This document shows, piece by piece, positions 42,039-53,927 of a DNA stretch of 64,000 nt. The DNA is from Harringtonia aguacate. Lineage: Eukaryota; Ascomycota; Sordariomycetes; Ophiostomatales; Ophiostomataceae. Each line of letters starts with the position of its first letter. Within the stretch, counting starts at the first letter, position 1. The notes beneath the pieces are model-generated. The model worked only from the letters and a program-made list of their open reading frames with translations. It did no database searches and was not told the origin of the DNA. The translations under genes and the position numbers were made by a program. Location of the stretch: contig JACCPH010000029.1 in assembly GCA_014183095.1 (NCBI GenBank), forward strand, positions 1 to 64,000, given 5' to 3'.

Positions 42039-44205
42039 ATGGCATCTTCTCTCCCCTCCGTCCGGGCACCGCGTGTGTTCAAGTTTGTCGGTGGACCCAG
42101 TAGGAAGAGGCGTCGCAATGCGCCCCGTAAAGAGCACGTCAGCGGTACCGGAGGCAGCACGTCCAAAGCTGGCATCCGGTCTGCCAAACGGGTCAACATC
42201 GTGGCAAGCAGCCCGGAAAGTTCATCTGCAAAGGAGTCTGCCGTGCCTTATCCTATTTCGCCGTTCCTCAGCCCTCCAGAAGCTCCCACAAGTTTTGCCG
42301 TGTCCCCGTCCTCGTTTCTTGAGCAGCTGCCGATATCAGTTAGCCATGGGGATGCAGTCCCAGACACCACATCCATCCATCCGACGACTTTCAGTGACGA
42401 TAGTTTCATGAAGTCCCCAGCTGCGACACCCTCGTATTTCGAAGGATCGCTACGTCCGCACGACTTAACACAGCCGCCTCTTCCAGACAACACGACGCTT
42501 CCTTCAATTGCCGATGCAAGAGATTCTCAGGATGTTTTCAACTGGATAAGCGAGTACGGTATTAATCCACCCTTGTGGACTGGTTCAGACCCCGAGGTGG
42601 TTTACACGACTGGTTCATCTGTCTCGCAAGCCCCACTATCGTTTGATGTGGCCCAATCTGCAGCACAGCTTGCACTGCCTTGCAGACCCAATCATGAGTC
42701 CGATTTGCTAGACGCATGCGTTGAATCCAGTTCTGATGGATCATCGTGCTCCTCTGAGTCGGCTCTCCCAAACCTAGAGTTCTCGCCGTGTTCGTCAATA
42801 GGGCCAGATGTTTCATTCCGGCTCTACAAGCAGCCTTCCGCATTGCATGACACGATCTCGAGAATCTTCGCTCGCTGTAAGAAATATACCATCTGTGCAG
42901 TTTCTCCAGTTTGCTAACATGTTAGATGACCAAGAATTCTGCATCCTGCCCATCACACACGACTACAGCTCGAACCCTTTCCGTTACAGCTACGATCTGG
43001 TACAGAACGTCAGTCTCCTAGGACACTGCATCCTTGCCCTTTCATACAAACATATCCAGTATGATACGGGATCCTGCTCGCGTGAGGCAGCCGCATACAA
43101 ACGACGGGCCACCCAAATCCTCAATGCCAAGGTGCCAGCCAACGGCATTCCTGATGTTTCCTTGTTAGATGCATCTGTGGTTATGTTGACGCTAGACGTG
43201 AGTGACAGAAAGGTTGTTCTCTTAATGTACTCAATGACGGTTTCTGACTTTCAGTGTGCCACATCTGCCTTCGGCCCCTGGTCTGCACATTTGCGGCGCG
43301 TCGACCAGCTCCTTCGGGACGCCCCCTTTACATCCTTCACTCCTCAACGGCGGGCGCAAGCCACTCTTGTTTGCTGGTGCGACGTTACGCTTGCCTTGAC
43401 CAATCGCAACGGTACCTTATTATCGTCGTCCATTATGCTCAACATTCTAAAGAGCAAAGAAAGCCGCGACGATGGTCTTGACTTTTTTGCTATCACTGGC
43501 TGTCCTGTTCCACTGTTTCAATTCATGATTCGTTTGGCAGCTTACGCCAAGGAACTCAAGATGGCGTCGACCATGTCGTGTGTACAGTTTGACCTGACAC
43601 CAGTTGTGCGGCTGCAACGGCGCATCGCCTCTTGGTCTTCCCCCACTTTTGCTGAGCCGGAGATAGAAGAGGTTACCCATTTAGATGACGAGATCAGGAG
43701 CGACGAAGAGAGCTTCGAACGGAAATTGGATCTATACCACTGTTCGGAGGCTTGGCGCTATACTCTTCTGTTGTACATCGAACGAGTGTTCAGGTGGCAG
43801 ACAGCATGTTGGCAGGCTGAAAGAAGATCGACTGAGCTGTACGGCGACGACGACGACCAGTCTGAAGGAAAGCAGCAAGACCATCGGCCAACTGGTGCAC
43901 TCGCAATACGGATACGCTTTTTGGCACGTCGAGTTCTGAACCACGTCAAGTCGTGCAGTAGATCGACGATGATCCCAAAACAACTTCTCTTGCCCGTATT
44001 TTTGGCGGGTGCCGAGGCAAATGATCCTGGTTTGCGGCACGATGCTCTGGAATACTGTTCGTGGTGGAGCGTCCGCTCGCGGTATAACATGTTTGTGACG
44101 GCACGAGCTCTTCTAGAGGAAGTATGGAAACATGATGGTTCTTGGTGGGGGGCGGTTATGGATCACAACTCCCGTCACGGCAAAAGGGAATACTTACTTG
44201 GCTAA
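42039..44205 (+). CDS. Fungal_trans_2 regulator lacking a zinc cluster (module 3)
   Basis: Three exons: 42039-42876, 42926-43197, 43255-44205 (686 aa). The start (MASSLPSVRAP) follows a frame that begins slightly earlier at 42018. The second half is a typical ARCA-like Fungal_trans_2 domain (LGHCILALSYKHIQY, AAYKRRATQILN, WRYTLLLYIERVFRWQTACW, YCSWWSVRSRYNMFVTARAL). The N-terminus has a basic stretch (GGPSRKRRRNAPRKE) and a long Ser/Pro-rich disordered region but no CX2CX6C cluster, and none is found upstream. It may have lost its DNA-binding domain, work through a partner, or use the basic stretch. Divergent from the D-amino-acid oxidase. Confidence 0.82.
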
Positions 44206-44404
44206 CGGGACAGCCTGTGACGGATAATTATTTTGTCTGGAGTTGGTTCTGGGGCCAATTCTTACGTAAATATGATGTATACAGACTGAATAGCGGTCTC
44301 TTGATTGAATAATTGACTTTGTTGTCCATGCCTGTAGGTCCTTGCTTGAGTCAATGGCCAGTGCAATCGTTCGACATATCCAAGCTAAGCCCCATCTCCG
44401 ACAT

Positions 44405-46069
44405 TTATTCGTCTTTTACAGCCGACGTCGGTGGTTGAACATCGTCTGCTAATGCTTTCAGATCGTCTTCACCCATCTCACCGTCCCAGCCATGAGCAAC
44501 AAGATACTGCCGGAACTTCTCATCATTGAGGGCCAAGTCGTCACCCTTGATATCAGGCACGAAGAAGAACGTGACCAACATCCCAGCCACACCACAAATG
44601 GCGGCGATGATAAAGGTCCAGCGCTTTCCTAGGTTTGTCTGGATGGGGGTGAATGCCTCGGTTCCAACAGCTGCGCCCGTCTTTCCCAGTGCAGCGCTAA
44701 TACCATAACAGGTTCCACGCACTGCTGTAGCATAGCTTTCGGATGATAGAAGGCCGAGCATGTCGCCCGGGCCGAGGTTTCCGGAAGACTGCATGAGACC
44801 ATAGAAGACAACGAACAGCGGCGTTATTTTTGTGATTTTGTCATAAGCGCAGCCGATAATAAGTCCGAATACAAGATAGCCGCTAAACCCGAGCATCATC
44901 ACATTCTTGCGGCCAATGCGGTCACAGAGGAACGCTCCGATGAAGACGCCGGGGAGAGCGATAGCACCGAGGAGAAGATTCCACTCTGCCGTATGTAGAA
45001 TGGTGTTGCCTTTGCTAGACACGACAGACGAGATGATGACGCCGGAAAACACGCCGTTCGGGAATGTGACAAAATCATAGAGAAACCAAGCCTGTGAAGT
45101 TTAACGTTAACACATCAGATTTTCAAGTTGGCAGCTTTGTGTTTTTCCTGAGAGGGAACAACTTACACCGCATGTTCCAATCAAGGTTTTCCAGTAGTAA
45201 CGCAGAACCAAGGCGTATGGCACCCTCCGCTTAATGGCCCCGCGGCGATAGAGTTTTGAGTTCAGCATCTTGATGCGGAAGTAGAACACAGAGAGTGGGA
45301 AGATGCAGCCTATACCCATGCACACTCTCCACACAGTAGACAGATGATTTGTACCAGCAGCGGAGAGTACGATCAGAAAGACACTGATGGCGAACGGTCC
45401 GCCAAAGGACAAAGGGAGGTTGGTCACCAGGATGAAGATCGGACCACGCCGATCCAGAGCGTGTTCGTTGGCAGCCTCGGAGGCAGACGTGCTCGAGGCT
45501 GGGTACTCTCCTCCGGTGCCAAATCCAACAATACCACGGGCCACTGTAAGCATCCAAAACATTCCCAGGATGGTAGTCCCATGAGCCGCAGTGGCCAATA
45601 TGCCGCCGACAACAATCATCAATGTGGTTACCACGATGGCTGTCTTTCTGCCCAGGTAGTCACACGTGAGACCAACAACGATCTGGCCCAAAATCTCGCC
45701 AACCAGCAGTGCGTTGGACACCTGGGTGCTGACTGAAGAAGTGTATTCTTTAGGGTACTCTTTTTTGAACAGGACGTTAGACATTGTCATCAGATTGTTC
45801 TGGTAGCCATCAGAGATGAGTGCGGCACCAGCACAGAGCTGTTAATTTTTCTGTTAGTACGACGGGCAGACAGTGTATGTGAGTGTCTGGATGTTTACTC
45901 AGCTCACAATGGTGAAAATATCGGACAGGGACTGCCGCTTGCTGGAGACCTGCCCTCCATGAGGAACCACGGCCTCACTGTCGACCTGGGGCAGGCTTTT
46001 CTCGTTGCCATCTTCGACGCTATCGACACCGTCGATGGAGTTGATGTTGTTTGATATTTCCGTTGCCAT
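44405..46069 (-). CDS. GIT1-like glycerophosphodiester/phosphate MFS transporter
   Basis: Three exons: 45908-46069, 45167-45838, 44405-45091 (506 aa). Twelve-segment major facilitator with the PHS-type signature: ISDGYQNNLMTMSNVLFKK in helix 1, DYLGRKTAI loop, and GFGTGGEYPASSTSASEAAN, which is characteristic of the yeast GIT1 glycerophosphoinositol permease branch. It would import glycerophosphodiesters with protons, a way to scavenge phosphate. A CACGTG, the core of PHO4/NUC-1 sites, lies 265 bp upstream at 46334-46339. Related transporters also carry inorganic phosphate, so the substrate is not certain. Confidence 0.85.
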
Positions 46070-47456
46070 TTTTGCGCAATGGATTTCTCATGTCACCTGT
46101 GATTCCTGAAACTGCTGGCAACAGACTGGCGAGAAGCAGGACGAGACAAGGGAGGAGGTGCAGATAAAGGAACTCATGACCCCGCTTTTCTTATGACGAC
46201 GCATCCTCCATCCTGTACAACTGTAATCTCTCTTGAGGGCGAAACGTACAAGTACCAACGTCATGACGTCTCTTTGGCTAAGCTTTTGGGGCACACTAAG
46301 TGGCCATTTATGGCAGGTGCCGTAAAAGGTGAGCACGTGTGTTAAACCGAAGCTAGGGATTCGTTTCTTAGGCAAAGCTTAACTAGGCACTAAAAAATTT
46401 TACTACCCACTAAAAATCTTGTTCAGACCACAGGCCGGCGTCTTATCCGATGATCGTTTCCGTCGCCATTCACACCTCAAGGGTCTGATTTGCGTACTAC
46501 CCCCCTACGTCGCTTGAATCCACCCGCCAGTTCGGATAATTGTGTAGAATGAGAGTCGAGCTTTCTGGCACGGGCCAAACAAAATCCATTCCTAAAGAAC
46601 TATGGTCGTATGACAATGGCATATTAAGTCAGCATGAATTTTACACTCTGAAAGGACTGTGCAGAGAAGCAACTGTCGTTGGCTGGCAGCTGAGAGCACC
46701 CATGAAGATTTGGGGACGATTTATGACACAACTAGTAGAAATTGTCTTTTTAATTCATATTTTTCATGTCTAACCGTTTGGTAAAGAATGACTTTCCCCA
46801 ACCTTCTCACTTCTGGAAGAATACCATCCACTCTGTATTCACTTCAAATTCTTCGTCTGAACTCATAGCAGTCTTAGTTGTAGCGCTAGTTTGGCGTTTA
46901 CCGATGGCTTGTCGTCGGAAAGAGGTGCCGATCGTTGGATACTACGAGTAGTGTTTGCATGCATGAGACTTTGTTAGATATCTCTTGCGTACGGACTCTC
47001 CCGTTGGCGCAAGCGTCTGAACGTGAACAGGAGCACATGTGGGCTGTAAAAAGGAGCACGTGCGGACTTGTTTTCGTTTGAATAAGTCGCCACGTCAGCA
47101 TTTGCAAAGAAGTGCTTATTTCTACTTTCTCTCCTAATCCAGTCCACTCGCAGTGGCTGGCTCTGTAACATTTAGGCAACTTCTTCCATTTTCAACGCCG
47201 ACTGAGAAAGCTGGCTAGAGCAGTTTCTCCTTTCAGAACTCTCGACAGGTATCCGTAAGCAGTCAATACCATCAGCCTCTTCATAATATTAACACCACGT
47301 CGGCGAATTTTATGAATCTCTGGCAAAAGTTTACGACTGGAATATGGAAATTGTGTTCAGTTCAGATCAATAAGTAGCGTTAGTCATTAGAAGCTGCACA
47401 ATCCTTCGCAGTAAATCGTCTCGAAGGAAAATGGGTGCATAAGTCAACATGAGATA
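46070..47456. other. Long intergenic region
   Basis: No gene recognised in 1.4 kb. CACGTG at 46334-46339 and 47057-47062. An imperfect direct repeat starting AGGAGCAC lies near 47030 and 47052. Confidence 0.4.
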
Positions 47457-49986
47457 TCAGAGAAAGTCCGATTCCATCGCATCCCCCGTCATTATTCCAT
47501 GGCCTGGGTCTATCTCCTCGAGCCAATCAATGCCGAGCTGAATGATGGTGTCGTCCCCCCACTGTGTGCTGTACATGCGCTGCAGGTCTGGGAAGCAGTC
47601 GCGCAACGCATTGTCTGTAGCCAGTGTTGGCTCTGGAAACATATGCTGCTGGTTTACAAACTGACTGTCTGAGAACCCCGCGTCTGTATTCAGATCACTG
47701 GAGCTGGCATGTCTGCACTGCATTTCCGACGACGTAGAGCGGTAATGTGGACCGGATGACAACGCTAATGTTTCCTCAGATTTGGATGTCTGCACACCTT
47801 CATTCTGCTTTTGGTTGTGTGCTGCGTCAGGACTCTTGTGCGTGTGCGTTCTTTCAATTGACACTTCCGGCCGCTTCGCTGCAGCAGATGCTGAAAATAA
47901 TTCTACTGCGTCTGCCAAGACGGCGTCGCTAAGCCGATCGAACACCTCGTGGCAACTTTTTTGCGCATTGCACCGCTCCGACACGGCGACGAGAACATTC
48001 GAACACGCTCTGCAATCGTTGACAATCTCCATGATGGTGGGGTCCTGGACGAGGGTGGCCTTGGTGCTTTCCATGCCCGTCTGTTTTTGCCATCGTCTTT
48101 CTCGGATATGCCGACTGACAGCATACACGTACGAGAGGCCGGCCATGAACGATGCATGCAGGGTGATCCACGAAAAGTTGATCTTGCGCGAGCGAAATAG
48201 GTATGAGTACAGTGTGATGGCGCCCTTGGCAGAAGTGAACATTCGTTGCAGGTCTGCTGAGCCGTTGTCACACTCGTCAGACGTCGAAGAAGAAACCGGG
48301 GCTGCAGTCGATGAGGGCCGATACAGCAGCAGCATCCCGTTGTGGTACAGCAGCTCATACCATGCCATAGATCGGAAGCTTGACCGTGCCTCCGCAATTG
48401 GTGTCATGAGGTCCATCTCGGGCAGGTTGAGGAAGGCGAGGTCAGCGCGCCAGGCTTCCAGCTCTGCAGCAAGCTGGTGACGAATACGGCGCAGGTCAGA
48501 TTCGGGCTGGGTTGCAGATCGGGCTCCAAGATGGAGGGATGTCAGGAGCTTCCCGCAAATGCGCCGGTAGCGCACAATTTGCACAAATATGGCGGTTCTC
48601 GAGCGCGACTTAATGGATATGGGTTCCAGATAGTCCCCTGGGCTGGATACCGATGGCGTGTTGCTTGGAGTATGCGTGTCTATGATTGGGAGTTCCGTAT
48701 CTATGTCTTCAAGGCACATGGCAAGCGGACGGCCAAGGGTAGTAGACACAACCCTGCAGCATGGTCAGCTCTGTCTGAAGGAATTGCGGTGCGTTGAGAG
48801 AAAGGCTCACCTGTCCAGAGAAAAGACACACCAGAAGCACCTTCGCCGGGCTTCCTGTTCTTCAAACGCATTGCAAAATGCCGGCGACGTGTTTTCCGGG
48901 TCGAAATTCAGCTTGTAAGTGGACTCTCGATGCAGACCGAGCTCAAAGCACATCCGTGCCGCGATGCCGACGGTATGCCACAGACCTGAGCGGGGATAGA
49001 ATATTAGTCTGTCTGGCTACCGATACTACTAGGCCGTTGACCATGTTATGGGGGAACATACTTCCAGAAGAGTCCTTTGTCGAGCTGCTTAGTCTAAACT
49101 CGCAGAGCAGGAGCATCGCCTGCAGCGCCTTCAGTCCACCCTCGCAGAGGACTGCATCGAGATGGACAACTGCCCGCAGGTGATGGGTCTCGGCATCTGG
49201 CAATGCCTGCCAATTGAATTTGTGTGTCTGAGATGTGGCAATGGCGAGGAGCATATTGAACGCGAAAGACTCGAAGGGGTGTGAAGCGTAGTACGATGGG
49301 TCTGTGTAGAACGAGTCCACTGTGGCGCGTACCCGCTGTGGCAGAAGGAAGGGATAACACAGGTGGTCATGTGCCAGGTATGCTTCAATAAGACTGCGAG
49401 AAAGCTGCTGTGGCGGCAGTTCCTGTGCGTCGATTCCCCAGTCTATCTTGCCATCCACTCCCATCCGGCGACTCCCGGCGTGTATGGTGCCGGACACTTC
49501 GTCCTTCCCATCCTTGTTCACGACTGCGATGCTGGCCCGGACAAGATTCGCAAATAGCAGCCCGCTGGCTGAGCCTAGGAATTGTCGGTCACCGCCGGCA
49601 GTCGTAGATATAAAAGAGACCTCGTTGGCGACGTCATTGTTCAAGCCCCGGTCATGCTTATCAATGTCGGCGGTTGGGCTAGCAAGCGTCGGCGAGGTCG
49701 GCGAAAAGGTACTCAGTCGTGTTGTAGCTGAATCGGCCTCACGCGCAGTCGCCAGCTTCGCCTTCAGTACGCGATTGGCAGTCTCCAGATGGCTCACTTG
49801 GCGCTCTAGCTTCTCGATGTGTTCACGCTTGAACATCTGCTCCTTGACCCGTTCGGTATACAGGCAAGCCACTCCTGCCCGCAGACATGGGCCGCATTCC
49901 GGTCGCGCTTTATCGCAGCGCGTCTTGCGACGGTGACATCTCTCACACGCCTGAGTCGAACTTGTTGGCTGCTGGGTGTCCTGCAT
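47457..49986 (-). CDS. Zn2Cys6 transcription factor
   Basis: Three exons: 49062-49986, 48811-48985, 47457-48753 (798 aa). The ATG at 49986 (MQDTQQPTSS) is used; the frame extends further upstream only to a GTG. Zinc cluster Cys14, 17, 24, 31, 34, 41 (CX2CX6CX6CX2CX6C), then a coiled coil (EHIEKLERQVSHLETANRVL). The middle homology region includes HDHLCYPFLLPQ, LWHTVGIAARMCFELGLHRE rebuilt across intron 1, and WCVFSLDR with STTLGRPLAM across intron 2. C-terminus polar and acidic. Divergent from a DAL5-type transporter gene, its most likely target. Confidence 0.9.
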
Positions 49987-50654
49987 GGCTGGTTTGCGAT
50001 GCAAAACATCGGTCGGGCGCACTGACCGATAAACAGCAGAAGCGGCGCGCCAGCACCGATGGTGAAGTACCACTTTGATATAACTCAGCCTCCGAGAGGG
50101 GTGAAATTGGGGTGGCCTCCAACCTGAGGGGCTGCCGGATGCGCAGCCGAGCAGCCATGGTGCTGACGTGGAAATGCCGAGGCCAAGTATTTTGGTGGAG
50201 AACCAATGTGGTAAAATCGGCCATGATTTGGGGGAGAGCGCTGCTTCAGGCCCTTATCGGACGTGTCTGAGAAGAATAAGACCAAGAATATGCCCTGAAG
50301 TGATGCGTTGACCAGGCACTTCCTGCTAAATCCCCAGGCGCAGCTGCATCTCTGTCTCCACTGAACCCCTCATTTGGGGTGCGGAGAATGTGGAGTTAGT
50401 CTCACACATCGTAAATCACAGGCATTGATTGGCGGATCAGTTTGCCATGTCGGTGTATTTGGCCGAAGTGTCGGCTCCCCACCCCCGACTTTGACCCCAA
50501 GACCGGATGTACGCATCTACGGGAAAGATCAGTCGTTGTTTCGAGATATAGAGGCCATCCCACTTCTCGTTGTTGAACAGAATCAGCAATATTCCCCAGA
50601 TTCCCCAGGTTCCCCGACATTACCCCCCTTCCCCATTGCCTTCATCAGCTCAGT
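49987..50654. other. Divergent promoter region
   Basis: Between the Zn2Cys6 gene (minus) and the MFS gene (plus). Tandem TTCCCCA/GTTCCCC-type C-rich motifs near 50590-50640 precede the transporter's ATG. No gene recognised. Confidence 0.35.
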
Positions 50655-52549
50655 ATGGATAAGTCTGTCAACGCGACCATGGAGAGCTTCGCTCATGAGG
50701 AAGGAAAGGAGGAGGTATGTGTTCCCGTATCTGACCGCCCCTTATCATTGTTGCTGCTGACATGTCTGGAACAGCTCGCCTACGCGTCCCCATCCGACGG
50801 CATCTCCCAGCCCTTCGACCAAGCACGAGAGAGAGCCCTCGTGCGAAAGCAGGACACACGCATTCTGCCTCTGTGCGCTGCCATTTACCTGCTGTGTTAT
50901 TTGGACAGGTCCAACATTGGCAATTCAAAGGTCCTAAATTCCGATACTGGGAACGATCTCCTTCAAGAAACACACATGGACTCCTACCAATACACGATCG
51001 CCCTCATGGTATTCCTCATTGCATATGCGCTGTTCGAGGTACCATCGAACTACTTCTTGAAGAAAATGCGTCCTAGCCGCTGGATTGCCTTTCTCATGGT
51101 GTCCTGGGGTGCCATAACGATGGGCCTGGGTGGCGCCAAAAACTATGCGACTGTGACCGTTGTCCGGTTTCTTCTTGGCGTGTTCGAAGCCGGTGAGAGC
51201 ATCTTGTATCATCCTATGTGCCCTTGACAATGACACTGACTGTCACTCTTCAGGCCTCTTCCCGGGATTGGTGTACTACCTCACATTCTGGTATTCCTCG
51301 GAGGAGCGCTCCGTCCGCGTCGCCACCATTCTTGCCTCTGCCACTCTTGCTGGAGCCTTTGGCGGAGCCATCGCCTATGGCGTCGGCCATATGAACCAGG
51401 TGTCTGGTCTCTCGGCCTGGAGGTGGTTATTTATCTTAGAAGGTGAGCAAGAAATCATGGCCGTCGCCACTGGCAGTCCATGGCGAGTATTGGTGAACAT
51501 GTGTAGTTAGACAAACTGGCAGATTAACCATTAACAGGCATTCCGTCTGTGATCTCGGGTTTTTTTGTCTGGTTTTTTCTTCCAGACTACCCTGAAACTG
51601 TCGGGTGGTTGAACGCCGAAGAGAAAAGCTTGTCTGCCCAGCGTCTTGCCGTGCAAGGCTCGCACGGTAGCAGCGAGTCTCTCACATGGAAAGTAGCAAA
51701 AGAGACACTAACCGAGTGGCGTCTGTGGATGCACTACTTTGTACGCCAGGCATTCCCCATTCCTTTAATCACGCCCTGGATAGCGCATCTAACTAGTAGC
51801 ACAGATCTACTTTGGCATTTCCACCCCTTTTTCGAGCTTATCGCTCTTTTCTCCCTCGATTACTGCCGGTCTCGGGGTGCGTTCTTGTCCTATTTACCAG
51901 AGTCTTGTCAGCTTTCGCCCACTAACATGACTTAGTTTGCGGGTCTGAAAGCGCAGCTCATGACTGTGCCTCCATATGCTGCAGCATACGTTGTGACTCT
52001 GCTTGTTTCCTGGTCTGCAGACCACTTCAACGCGTATGCATCGTATTCCATTTAAAATTACCAGACGTAACGCTGACGTGACAAAGCCGAGCGCTTCATT
52101 CTGCCATCTTTGCGACAATTGGGGCTGTTGGTTTCCTAGCATCTGCAGTTCTCCCTGCAGAGAGCTATTCTGTATGTAATCCGTTGCCCATCTCTTCTTC
52201 TAACATCGCCGCTAACACACCTGTCTAGCACCGCTACGGTTGCCTCATCGTCGCAACTTGCGGAGCGTTCTCTTGTATTCCACCCCTGTTGGGATGGCTG
52301 TCATCCAACATACATTCTACCGCAGCAATAGGTCTCGCCATTGCACTTAACATTTCCATGGGTGCACCGGGCCAGATCGTAGGTGTTTGGATTTACAAGG
52401 CCAGCGAGGTTAAGAAGGGCTACCCAACCGGCCACTGGACGAATGCAGCTTTGCTGCTATTTGTTGCGGTTGGCTGTATCAGCATGCACTTCTACTATGT
52501 TTGGAGGAACCGTCGCGGTCTTCACGGAGGTGTCCCGTTCAGGTATTGA
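50655..52549 (+). CDS. DAL5/allantoate-type MFS anion transporter
   Basis: Eight exons: 50655-50714, 50775-51192, 51254-51442, 51538-51740, 51805-51876, 51936-52033, 52087-52171, 52229-52549 (481 aa). All joints keep frame. The anion:cation symporter family signature is clear: YLLCYLDRSNIGNSKV in helix 1, FEVPSNYFLKKMRPSRWIAF, ATVTVVRFLLGVFEAGLFPG across intron 2, and YWYS-like FWYSSEERSVRVA. Such proteins import allantoate, nicotinate, vitamins or other carboxylates. Substrate unknown. The number of introns is the highest in the window. Divergent from its probable Zn2Cys6 regulator. Confidence 0.87.
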
Positions 52550-52968
52550 AACATTTATGAGAAGGTAGACTTCCGTCACAAGAGGTGTGCAGGGAGATGC
52601 GGAGATCATTTAGCTTTGAATTTTGCACTTAAATTGCAAGGGAATTTTTAAAGTGAAGCACGGTCTTTGGAATATCCGGGGACAAATCCATTCTGCGGTA
52701 CGTCTTTGTCGAGTTCAGGTTGACGTCGAGAGGGGTAGTAATTACATAGACATCAAAAACGCACTGGGGATTGTGGCAAAAGCTTGATTTTCGATTAGCC
52801 CACTTTTAGCCGTATTCGTTTTCTTGGCTTTGTACGCTTTGTCGGGGCTTCTTCTGGGGCCGTTGCATCAACTTCTGCAACGTGCTCGCGTGCAATGAGG
52901 TCGTGCTCGCGAAAAAGGAAACTGTTGGCTGTGTAACGATTACCATATGTGGTCTGACTCGCAAGCAA

Positions 52969-53336
52969 GAAGCCAAATACCACGTTTGCTGTGGACCAAT
53001 ATCCTCGGCTCTGGTCACATCTGTGATGTCATCACAGACAGACCAGTCGACCTAGCATCGCCCCTGCATGTGCCGGTTTTCCGACTGCGCTTGCCATCTG
53101 AAGTGTTCATAGCTCACCTTCTCTCCACTTTTCTTGTGCAAACAGGATTGCGATCCACACGTGCGTCGTTTCAACACTCTTGGTTGGATAGCAAGGCAAT
53201 GAATGATATAAGAGAGAGGCTGTTTGGAAGGTGGCAGGCTGGCTGCTCGTCAGGTCTCCTTAATATCTGCGATGTCATCGCCGATGCCTTTGAGACCGAG
53301 GATATTGGTTCACAGCAAGCGAGGTTATTTGACTTC
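52969..53336. repeat. Imperfect inverted repeat, possible foldback/MITE relic
   Basis: Arms 52969-53038 and 53266-53336 are inverted copies of ~70 bp around a ~227-bp spacer. Over the first 41 aligned columns 36 are identical; three of the four substitutions are transitions. Each arm ends in its own small palindrome centred on GATGTCATC (19 bp perfect at 53020-53038). Confidence 0.5.
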
Positions 53337-53688
53337 TTTTTCCACTTAGGTCCGTCATGCAGCCCTGATCGGCCTGGCCACGCGCAAAAAGCTTGGCCTG
53401 CACAAAATATGACTAGCATCCACATGTTCATGGACAGATTAATATTGCCATGTCTACGTTATGCTTTGAACAGCCACGTATTCCCTGTATCCATAAAGGC
53501 TCACAGCCTAATTACACACATCCGGTGTTAGTTCCAGGTTCTGTGCCCCAGTTTGTTGTGCCCCGGCTGTTTAGTTCTACAAGATTCGTCCAGTTTGGCC
53601 AATGCAGGCTCGTGAGCAGTAGTCGTTGATCTTTCGGATGTATGCATCCTGATCATCTTGCTTCGCCTATCACGCAACTGTCAGTCGG

Positions 53689-53694
53689 CACGTG
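53689..53694. promoter_or_regulatory. CACGTG, possible PHO4/NUC-1 site
   Basis: The hexamer is 234 bp before the phosphatase ATG and is the known core for the phosphate-starvation bHLH regulator. A single 6-bp match occurs often by chance, so confidence is low. Confidence 0.3.
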
Positions 53695-53927
53695 GTTCAA
53701 GTAGCGTAAATTCCTAAAGAGCTCCTTCGGTGACGAACAAAGCTCTCAATGGCCATGCGCTGATATGGCAGCATGCACTATTTGGCCGTGTTTTACATTT
53801 CTGAACGGATGCTCATATATATTCCGCTCAACTCCCAGTGCACTGCCACCCAGAGATATGGTACTGGCACATTGACTTCTTGAATTCTATGTTAAGCACT
53901 CCTCTCCTGCATTGAAGTTCCTACGTC

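Larger units (their letters stand above)
52550..53927. other. Long intergenic region with an inverted-repeat element
   Basis: Contains the inverted repeat listed separately. A plus-strand frame of 194 codons spans 52947-53531 but has no motif I recognise. The right end is the phosphatase promoter: CACGTG at 53689-53694 and a TATATAT at 53816-53822. Confidence 0.4.
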
